Shown in pieces: positions 1 to 6,391 of a stretch of 19,516 bases of DNA. Position numbers and translations under genes: made by a program. Position 1 is the first letter of the stretch. Each line of letters starts with the position of its first letter. The stretch covers positions 1-19,516 of the forward strand of contig URNG01000057.1 in assembly GCA_900549295.1 (NCBI GenBank). Direction: 5' to 3'. This stretch comes from an uncultured Rhodocyclaceae bacterium. GTDB taxonomy: Bacteria > Pseudomonadota > Gammaproteobacteria > Burkholderiales > Rhodocyclaceae. The notes under the pieces are model-generated. The model was not told the origin of the DNA and ran no database searches. It saw only the letters and a program-made list of their open reading frames with translations.

Positions 1-1
1 G

Positions 2-1723
2 CGTCAGCCCTTGGGGACTTTGCCGTGCCCGCTTCCGTCCTGGGCCACCGCCATGGGCAGCGGCGAGCGGGTGGTGCTGCGCGACGGCCCGTTGAGCATG
101 GCGATGCGCGCCAGCATGTCGGTACCGGGCCTGCTTGCCCCGGTGGAACACGCCGGGCACAAACTGGTCGACGGCGGCCTGGTCGATAACCTGCCGGTCG
201 CCGAAGTGCGCGAGCGCTGCCAGCCGGACGTGGTCATCGCGGTGGATGTGAGCTCGCCCTTGCTGCCCAGTGACGCCATAGGTTCCCTGCTGACGGTGTC
301 GGCGCAGATGATAGGCATTCTGACGCAGCAGAATTCGAGCCGCTCCCGCGCCCTGCTAGGCCCCTCGGACATTTACATTCAGCCCGCCCTGGAAGGCATC
401 AGCGGCGTCGACTTCCAGCGCCACGACGCCGCCATCGCCAGCGGCCGGGAGGCAGCGAAAGCCGTGCTGGCGCAGTTGCATACGCTGAGCGAAACGCCAG
501 AACGATACGCCGCCTGGGAAGGCAAGCTGCGCGTGCCGCGCACGCGAGCGCAGCCCATCGATGCCGTCGAAATCGTCGGCCTGCGCCACACCAATCCGCT
601 GGCGCTGGCGCGTTTCATGACGATAGAAGCGGGGGACACGCCCTCGGCGCAGCGCATCGACCGCGACTTGCTGCGCATTTACGGCGACGGACGCTATGAA
701 AGCGTCGATTACACGGTGCTGCACGAGCGCGATCGCAACATCCTGCGCATCCTGCCGGTGGAAAAACCCTGGGGGCCGGATTACCTACGTTTTGGCCTCA
801 AATTGCAGGCCGACACCAGCGAAGGCAGCAACTTCGGCCTGCGCGCCGCCTACCATCGCACCCAGTTGAACGCTCTGGGCGGCGAACTGCTGGCGCACAC
901 CGAACTGGGCACGCAGAACCGCCTGCTGTTCAATCTGTACCAGCCACTGGAGGCGCGCCAGCAATTTTTCGCCGAGGCGGAAATCGGCTACCTGCAGGAA
1001 CGCATCAATCTCTACGAAAACAACAAACGTTTTGCCCAATACAAGGCGCGGCAGGAGCATCTCGGCCTGTGGCTGGGCCACAACGCGCGTACCTACGGCA
1101 CCGTCCGTCTCGGCTGGCGGCAGAGCCGGCAGCGTTACACCCCGGACATCGGCTCGCTCAGCCTGCCCGACGTGCACACCAACGTCGGCGGCTGGCAGGT
1201 CGATGCCGATTTCGACCGCTTCGACAGCCTGTATTTCCCCAGCCGGGGCTGGTCGACGAACATGCGCTATTTTTCTTCGGGGAAAGAGGATTACAGCCGT
1301 CTCGATCTGGAGTTGCGCGGCGCTTTCAAACTGAAAAACACCGTTTTCAACGCCCGCCTGGCAACGACCGATTCACCGCGCGGCAATCTGCCCATCTACG
1401 ACGCCGCGCGCCTGGGCGGTTTCCTCAACATGACGGCCTTTACGCCCAACCAGTTGATGGGCGACAAAATGCGCTACGCCGGGCTGCGCATGGAGCAAAT
1501 CGTCGGCCGCCTGCCGCTGGGCCTGCGCGGCGACATGCGGGTCGGCATCGCGGTGGAAGCAGTACGTCTGGGCAGGCGCTACAGCGAAATCCGGCGCGAC
1601 GACTGGGTCGACTCCACCGCCCTCTATCTCGGCGGCGAAACGCCGTTTGGCCCGGCCTACATCGGCCTGGGCTACTCCGGTAGCGGCGTCACCAACTTCT
1701 TCCTGTTCATCGGCACGCCATGA
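2..1723 (+). CDS. Patatin-like phospholipase with POTRA and outer-membrane beta-barrel (type Vd autotransporter, PlpD-like), 5' truncated
   Basis: The gene enters from the left edge, so its signal peptide and the nucleophile elbow (GxSxG) of the patatin domain are outside the window. The visible part starts in the patatin domain and contains the family's D-G-G motif (DGGLVDNLPV, codons from position 170), which carries the second residue of the Ser-Asp dyad. A single POTRA-like segment follows at about 550-770 (PIDAVEIVGLRHTNPLALARF onward, split here only as a landmark), then an Omp85/FhaC-type beta-barrel up to the stop, with the typical strand pattern YFPSRGW near 1230-1250 and an aromatic-rich last strand (NFFLFIGTP). 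This domain order is that of PlpD-type proteins: a lipid hydrolase anchored in or released from the outer membrane through its own barrel. The stop overlaps the next gene by 4 bp (ATGA). The residues encoded by 20-55 fit the family poorly; see findings. The true start is not visible. Confidence 0.88.
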   Translation, partial: RQPLGTLPCPLPSWATAMGSGERVVLRDGPLSMAMRASMSVPGLLAPVEHAGHKLVDGGLVDNLPVAEVRERCQPDVVIAVDVSSPLLPSDAIGSLLTVSAQMIGILTQQNSSRSRALLGPSDIYIQPALEGISGVDFQRHDAAIASGREAAKAVLAQLHTLSETPERYAAWEGKLRVPRTRAQPIDAVEIVGLRHTNPLALARFMTIEAGDTPSAQRIDRDLLRIYGDGRYESVDYTVLHERDRNILRILPVEKPWGPDYLRFGLKLQADTSEGSNFGLRAAYHRTQLNALGGELLAHTELGTQNRLLFNLYQPLEARQQFFAEAEIGYLQERINLYENNKRFAQYKARQEHLGLWLGHNARTYGTVRLGWRQSRQRYTPDIGSLSLPDVHTNVGGWQVDADFDRFDSLYFPSRGWSTNMRYFSSGKEDYSRLDLELRGAFKLKNTVFNARLATTDSPRGNLPIYDAARLGGFLNMTAFTPNQLMGDKMRYAGLRMEQIVGRLPLGLRGDMRVGIAVEAVRLGRRYSEIRRDDWVDSTALYLGGETPFGPAYIGLGYSGSGVTNFFLFIGTP

Positions 1724-4443
1724 TTTCCGACACCCTTTATCTGTGCGCCACCAGCCGCCTGGCCCAGACATTGCGCCAAAATCCGCGCCAGGCTGGCGGG
1801 AACGAAACCGGCATCTGGCGCACCCCGGCAGCGCTCACGCTGGCTCAATGGCAAGCGCAAACGGCGGAGGAGCTCCTGCTCTGCGGCGAGGCCATGCTGC
1901 CACCGGCCCTGGATGCCGACAGCGAACGCCTGCTCTGGGAAGTGGTGCTGGCGCAGGCGATCAGCACCGAAACCACTGCCGAACTTTTCGACCTGCCCGG
2001 CCTCGCCGAAGAAGCCATGAACGCGCACGCCCTCTGCGTGCAGTGGCGGCTGTCTGCGCCGCCCTCCACCGGCAACGACAATCCCGCCGTTGCCGAAAAC
2101 CGCGCTTTCGCACACTGGCAGCGGGCTTTTCTGCAGCGCTGCGAAAAACTGCAGCGTCTGGCGCAGGTCGACCAGCTCGAGCGCCTGATCGGCCTGCTGC
2201 GCGCCGGTCATGCCAGTCTGCCGCAAACCGTCGTGCTGGCGGGATTCGACCGCTACACGCCGCAGGAAGAGGCGCTTTTCGCCGTTTTTACCGCGCGCGG
2301 CGTCACGCTGGAGCGCCACGATTTCACGCGCACCGAGGAGGCCCGCCTCACCCACCAGGCCTGCGCCGACAGCCTGGCCGAATGCCATGCCGCCAGCGCT
2401 TGGGCGCAAGCGCATCTCAAAGCGAATCCGCAGGCGCGACTGGCCATCGTCGCTCCCGATCTCGCCAGCGTGCGCACGCCCCTCACCGCCCTGCTCGATG
2501 CCGCGCTCCATCCCGCCACGCTGCGCCCCGATGCAGGCGAAACACCGCGCAGCTACAACCTCTCGCTCGGCGAAGCCCTGGCTCAACAGCCGCTGATCGC
2601 AACGGCACTCGCCTTGCTGCGCCTGGCGGGTCGGAAAAACGAGCAGATCGCGCAAGCCGACCTCTCCCCCTTGCTGCTCGGATCGTTCTGGGCGGGCGAC
2701 CCCGGCGAAGCCGACACCCGCGCGCTGGGAGAAGCCCGCCTGCGGCGCAAATTGCCGGCAACGACCAGCTGGCCCGCCGTCCTGCGCACGCTGGCGGCCC
2801 AGGGCATGCCGCGCACCCTGCACGCTCTGCGAGCCGCCATGCAGGCCGCGCAAGCCGCCCCCAGACGTCAACTTCCCAGCCAGTGGGCGCAAAACCTGGA
2901 AGACGTGCTGCAGGCCGCCGGCTGGCCCGGCGAGCGAACGCTCACCTCCCTGGAATTCCAGGCACAACAGGCCTTCCTGCAACTTTTATCCGAGCTTGGC
3001 CGCTACGACGAACTCCTCGGCCCCCAGCCCTTTTCAGCGGCCCTGCAGCGCCTCGGTGACCTGTGCCGCCGCCGGCTCTTCCAGCCTAAAACGCGTGGCG
3101 AGCCGCGCATCCAGATTCTCGGCGTGCTGGAAAGCGCCGGCCTGCGATTCGATGCGCTGTGGGTGATGGGTATGAACGATGAGCGCTGGCCGCCGCCCGC
3201 GCGCCCGAATACACTCCTCTCCACCGCCGTGCAGCAGGCGGCCGGCTGCTCCCGCTCCAGCGCGGCGGTGGAGCTTGCCTTTGCCCGCAACGTGCAGGCA
3301 CGCCTGCTGCGAGCTGCGCCGCAGGTTACCCTGTCCTGGGCGGAGAACGACGGCAACCGCATGCTGCGCCCCAGCCCGCTCCTGCAGCCTGGTGCCGTGC
3401 CGCCCAACGCGCCACCCAATGCGCCACCTGAGCGTATCGCCACCCTGGCCGCCACCCGTGCTGCCTGCACCCCGCTCGAATGCCTGGCCGATGCCAAAGC
3501 CCCCGCTCTGGAGGCCGGCGAATTGCTCGAAGGCGGCAGCGGCGTCCTGCGCGCGCAAGCGCTCTGCCCGGCCTGGGCGTTTTATCGCTACCGCCTGGCG
3601 GCTGCCGCACTGGAAACGCCCGTCGATGGCCTGGATGCGAGCTTGCGCGGCACCCTGGTGCACCGGGCGCTGGAACATTTCTGGCGGCAGGCCGGGAATC
3701 AGGCCAATCTGCTGGCCCAGGATGAAAACGCGCGCGGCACCGCACTGGCGGCCGCGATCGACAGCGCCCTGAGCGATTTTGAAAAAACCGAAGGCATGAC
3801 GCTGCCGCCCGCCTTCCGCCAACTCGAAGCCAAGCGCCTGCACGCCCTGCTGCTGCGCTGGCTGGCGATCGAAGCCGAACGCCCCAGCGCGTTCACGGTG
3901 CTCGCCTGCGAAAAGGAAAAAACCCTGGCCGTCGGCAACCTCAGAATCCGCGTGGTGATCGACCGGCTGGACCAACTCGCCGACGGCAACCTCGCCGTGC
4001 TCGATTACAAAACCGGCACGGTGGATACGAAAAGCTGGACCGCCATGCGCATCAGCGAACCGCAGCTGCCGCTCTATGCGGCCTTTGCTGCAATCGGCAG
4101 CGATGCGCACATCAACGACAGCGCCACGATACAAGCCGTCAGCTTCGCCAAGGTGGTGCTCGATGAGCCGGGTTTCAGCGGCATTTCCGCCATTCCAGAG
4201 CAGTTACCCAAAGTTGCTGCCGTTGGTAGTGAAAAAAACAAACGCTACGCCGAAGCCGGTCTAAACACCTGGGAAGCCCTGATCGCCCACTGGCAGGAAC
4301 GTATCGGCGAACTCGCCGCTGAAATCGAACAGGGTGCCGCTGCCGTGGTTTTTGACGATGCAGACGGACTGCGATACTGCGAAGTCCTGCCGCTCTTGCG
4401 TCTGGCAGAACGGCAGCGCTTGTGGCAGGAAGAGGTTTCCTGA
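1720..4443 (+). CDS. PD-(D/E)XK nuclease family protein (RecB/AddB-like putative DNA repair exonuclease)
   Basis: A 907-residue protein whose C-terminal third is a RecB-type PD-(D/E)XK nuclease domain. Visible motifs are a histidine motif (LVHRALEHFW, near 3655), then VIDRLDQL with D748, and D762-Y763-K764 (LDYKTGT) as the catalytic Asp-x-Lys pair. The middle carries ALWVMGMNDERWPPPARPN (around 3150-3210), typical of AddB-like inactivated helicase relatives and of the family annotated as 'probable DNA repair protein' in beta- and gammaproteobacteria. I see no Walker A motif, so helicase activity is unlikely. It probably resects or processes DNA ends together with a UvrD/RecB-type helicase. 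No such partner lies downstream, where a repeat element and convergent aroB follow. The ATG overlaps the stop of the patatin gene by 4 bp, suggesting translational coupling, although the two functions are unrelated. The family call is firm; the cellular role is inferred. Confidence 0.85.
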   Translation: MISDTLYLCATSRLAQTLRQNPRQAGGNETGIWRTPAALTLAQWQAQTAEELLLCGEAMLPPALDADSERLLWEVVLAQAISTETTAELFDLPGLAEEAMNAHALCVQWRLSAPPSTGNDNPAVAENRAFAHWQRAFLQRCEKLQRLAQVDQLERLIGLLRAGHASLPQTVVLAGFDRYTPQEEALFAVFTARGVTLERHDFTRTEEARLTHQACADSLAECHAASAWAQAHLKANPQARLAIVAPDLASVRTPLTALLDAALHPATLRPDAGETPRSYNLSLGEALAQQPLIATALALLRLAGRKNEQIAQADLSPLLLGSFWAGDPGEADTRALGEARLRRKLPATTSWPAVLRTLAAQGMPRTLHALRAAMQAAQAAPRRQLPSQWAQNLEDVLQAAGWPGERTLTSLEFQAQQAFLQLLSELGRYDELLGPQPFSAALQRLGDLCRRRLFQPKTRGEPRIQILGVLESAGLRFDALWVMGMNDERWPPPARPNTLLSTAVQQAAGCSRSSAAVELAFARNVQARLLRAAPQVTLSWAENDGNRMLRPSPLLQPGAVPPNAPPNAPPERIATLAATRAACTPLECLADAKAPALEAGELLEGGSGVLRAQALCPAWAFYRYRLAAAALETPVDGLDASLRGTLVHRALEHFWRQAGNQANLLAQDENARGTALAAAIDSALSDFEKTEGMTLPPAFRQLEAKRLHALLLRWLAIEAERPSAFTVLACEKEKTLAVGNLRIRVVIDRLDQLADGNLAVLDYKTGTVDTKSWTAMRISEPQLPLYAAFAAIGSDAHINDSATIQAVSFAKVVLDEPGFSGISAIPEQLPKVAAVGSEKNKRYAEAGLNTWEALIAHWQERIGELAAEIEQGAAAVVFDDADGLRYCEVLPLLRLAERQRLWQEEVS

Positions 4444-4453
4444 AAGCGCCTTA

Positions 4454-4658
4454 CCTGGGAGCATCTCCCGCCTGGGAGCGCCGCCACCCTGGCGGCCATT
4501 CGTCCCCTCGCTAAGGAAGTTCTGAATAAATCAAAACCGTTCGGGCTGAACCTGTCGAAGCCCTTGATGTTGCAGGTGATGCCCTTCGACAAGCTCAGGG
4601 CGAACGGATTTGTTCAGAGCTTCCCTAACTTGTGCCGGCGGGACGCCGGCGCTCCCAG
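4454..4658. repeat. Composite palindromic repeat element (REP/BIME-like, about 190 bp)
   Basis: The gap between the nuclease stop and aroB (4444-4688) holds an imperfect but roughly symmetrical inverted structure. Left half, outside to inside: CTGGGAGCGCCG (4472-4483) with a GCCGCC/GGCGGC hairpin (4480-4496), AAGGAAGTTCTGAATAAATC (4513-4532), and a REP-like core CCGTTCGGGCTGAAC (from 4537) ending CTGTCGAAG. The right half repeats these in inverted order: core CTTCGACAAGCTCAGGGC and GAACGG (4584-4607), TTTGTTCAGAGCTTCCC (from 4609), a GCCGGC/GCCGGC hairpin (4634-4650), and GCTCCCAG (4651-4658). The two 24-bp cores differ at about four positions. A further copy of CCTGGGAGC lies at 4454-4462, within a small GGGAG-CAT-CTCCC hairpin. 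Cores of the type CTTCGACAAGCTCAGG are, from general knowledge, dispersed in many proteobacterial genomes. No protein is encoded; the element may also act as a transcription boundary between the convergent genes. Confidence 0.75.
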
Positions 4659-4688
4659 TTGTCACCAGTCACGACGGCAAGAACCATA

Positions 4689-5792
4689 TCAACCGCCGGG
4701 TGCACAGCACGCATCAATCGCCGCGCCGATTTGCGCCTCGCTGGCCACATCGGACAAAACAGCCCGGCCCAGTTTTTGCAAAAGCACGAGGCGCAGTTGC
4801 CCGTCCTGCACTTTCTTGTCGTGCCGCATCAGTTCCAGATAACGCGCCGCGCCCAGAGCCGGGCCGCGCACCGGGAGCTCGGCGCATGCGAACAGGCGGC
4901 GGATGCGCGCCACTTCCGCATCATCCAGCCAGCCCAAGGCGCGGGAAAGTTCGGCGGCCATCATGCTGCCTGCGGCAACCGCTTCGCCATGCAGCCACGC
5001 GCCGTAACCCAGGCCGGTTTCTATGGCATGGCCGAAGGTATGCCCGAGGTTGAGCAGCGCCCGTTCACCGCTTTCGCGCTCATCGGCGGCCACCACTTCC
5101 GCTTTGTGCGCGCAGGAGCGGGCCACGGCTGTCATCAGGGCGCTTTGCTCACGCGCCAGCAGGGCGGGCATGTGCGTTTCCAGCCAGTCCATGAAAGCCG
5201 CGTCGCGGATGAGACCGTACTTGATGACTTCCGCCAGACCTGCCCGCAATTCTCGATCAGGCAGCGTGGCTAGCGTGTCGATGTCGGCCAGCACCAGGCG
5301 CGGCTGATAGAACGCGCCAATCATGTTCTTGCCCAGCGGATGATTGATCGCCGTCTTGCCACCGACGGAGGAATCGACCATCGCCAGCAGCGTCGTCGGA
5401 ATCTGGATGAAGGGCATGCCGCGCTGGTAGCAGGCAGCGGCAAAACCGCCCATGTCGCCGATCACGCCTCCGCCCAGCGCAATCAGCGGTGTGCTGCGCT
5501 CGCAGTGACTGCCGAGCAGGGCATCGAAGATCTGGTTCAGCGTTTCCCAAGTTTTGTATTGCTCGCCATCCGGCAGGATCACCGGCAGCACGTCGATGCC
5601 GCCCGCGCGCAAGGTGGCGCTGATCGTTTCCAGATAGAGCGGGGCCACGGTCGTATTGCTGACCACCACGGCCTTCTTGCTGCGGATGTGCGGCAGGAGC
5701 AAGTCGCCACGCTGCAGGAGGCCGCTGCCGATATGGATGGGATAGCTGCGCTCACCGAGAGCAACTTCCTGGGTAACTAGGTTCGCGCGCAT
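4689..5792 (-). CDS. aroB: 3-Dehydroquinate synthase
   Basis: Converts DAHP to 3-dehydroquinate with NAD+ and a divalent metal, the second step of the shikimate pathway (cytoplasmic). The protein has 367 residues, normal for bacterial AroB. Visible family motifs are DGEQYK (75-80), the nucleotide-binding stretch GGGVIGDMGGFAAA (107-120), DSSVGGKTAINHPLGKN (140-156), and the probable metal ligands E188, H251 (in GHTFGH) and H268 (in LHGE). The ATG lies 16 bp inside the end of aroK, so the two genes are co-transcribed and probably translationally coupled. The gene ends next to the palindromic repeat element, facing the nuclease gene. Confidence 0.97.
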   Translation of the reverse strand: MRANLVTQEVALGERSYPIHIGSGLLQRGDLLLPHIRSKKAVVVSNTTVAPLYLETISATLRAGGIDVLPVILPDGEQYKTWETLNQIFDALLGSHCERSTPLIALGGGVIGDMGGFAAACYQRGMPFIQIPTTLLAMVDSSVGGKTAINHPLGKNMIGAFYQPRLVLADIDTLATLPDRELRAGLAEVIKYGLIRDAAFMDWLETHMPALLAREQSALMTAVARSCAHKAEVVAADERESGERALLNLGHTFGHAIETGLGYGAWLHGEAVAAGSMMAAELSRALGWLDDAEVARIRRLFACAELPVRGPALGAARYLELMRHDKKVQDGQLRLVLLQKLGRAVLSDVASEAQIGAAIDACCAPGG

Positions 5793-6307
5793 GCGTGATT
5801 GAACTCCCTGAGGATGTGATGCGTGATGCCCGAAGCCAGCATCATGCCGCCCTCGACGACGAGATGGGCCGTTGCGCGATAGAGCGGATCGCGCACGGCA
5901 TGCAGGCTTTCCAGGCGGGCCAGCGGATCTTCCACCTGCAACAGCGGGCGGTTACGGTCGTTGCGGGTACGCTGGTGCAGCAGCAGGGGCGGCACGCTGA
6001 GGTAGACCACCCAACCGCTCTCGCGCAGACACTGCCGGTTTTCTTCCGCCAGCATCGCGCCGCCGCCGGTGGCCATGACGATGCCGCGCAACTGGCTCAG
6101 TTCGGCGATGGTCTGGCTTTCACGGCGACGAAAACCCGCCTCGCCTTCGATTTCGAAAATGGTCGGAATGGGAACGCCGGTGCGCGCCACGATTTCATGG
6201 TCGGAATCGTAAAACCGCCGCCCCAGCCGCCGCGCCAACTGCCGCCCTACCGTCGTTTTGCCAGCCCCCATCAGGCCGACCAGATAAATGTTGGTATTCG
6301 TATCCAC
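5777..6307 (-). CDS. aroK: Shikimate kinase
   Basis: Phosphorylates shikimate with ATP to shikimate 3-phosphate (cytoplasmic, aromatic amino-acid pathway). The 176-residue protein has a Walker A loop GLMGAGKTT (11-19), the shikimate-binding D34 in YDSD, the arginine region GEAGFRRRE (55-63), the glycine-rich GGGAM (81-85), and the lid RNDRNRPLL. The start is GTG at 6307: an in-frame TAG lies only four codons upstream, and the Walker A motif leaves little room for a later start. No Shine-Dalgarno sequence precedes the GTG. The gene follows pilQ by 84 bp, a gap that contains an intrinsic terminator, and overlaps aroB by 16 bp. The pil-aroKB order is conserved in beta- and gammaproteobacteria. 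Confidence 0.96.
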   Translation of the reverse strand: MDTNTNIYLVGLMGAGKTTVGRQLARRLGRRFYDSDHEIVARTGVPIPTIFEIEGEAGFRRRESQTIAELSQLRGIVMATGGGAMLAEENRQCLRESGWVVYLSVPPLLLHQRTRNDRNRPLLQVEDPLARLESLHAVRDPLYRATAHLVVEGGMMLASGITHHILREFNHACART

Positions 6308-6313
6308 GGCGAA

Positions 6314-6319
6314 ATTCTA
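6314..6319 (-). promoter_or_regulatory. Possible -10 box for aroKB (TAGAAT)
   Basis: On the minus strand TAGAAT (five of six matches to TATAAT) ends only 6 bp before the GTG of aroK and lies just downstream of the pilQ terminator. No convincing -35 box is present (TTCGTG at 17-bp spacing is weak). If used, the transcript would start at or very near the GTG, giving a leaderless or nearly leaderless message. This is an inference from position only. Confidence 0.25.
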
Positions 6320-6340
6320 GCCGAGCTCACCCGGTTCACG

Positions 6341-6370
6341 AAAAAAAAGGGCGGATCATCGACCCGCCCT
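6341..6370 (-). terminator. Rho-independent terminator of the pilMNOPQ operon
   Basis: Read on the minus strand, a 7-bp perfect stem AGGGCGG/CCGCCCT (arms 6364-6370 and 6348-6354) with a 9-nt loop is followed by a run of eight T (6348-6341, sharing one base with the stem). It starts 21 bp after the pilQ stop. It should end most pil transcripts before aroK, leaving aroKB to read-through or its own promoter. Confidence 0.88.
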
Positions 6371-6391
6371 GCTGATTCAGCCGAACATCGA

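Noticed and set aside
1672..2982. 436-codon antisense frame over the nuclease gene
   Set aside because: No recognisable domains; it mirrors the codon bias of the sense gene.
1647..3059. 470-codon open frame on the + strand across the nuclease gene
   Set aside because: Arg/Pro/Ala/His-rich translation typical of an off-frame reading of GC-rich DNA; the nuclease frame has recognisable motifs.
4564..4842. Open frames on the + strand through the repeat element into aroB
   Set aside because: They run antisense to the aroB 3' end and through repeat DNA, with no coding character.
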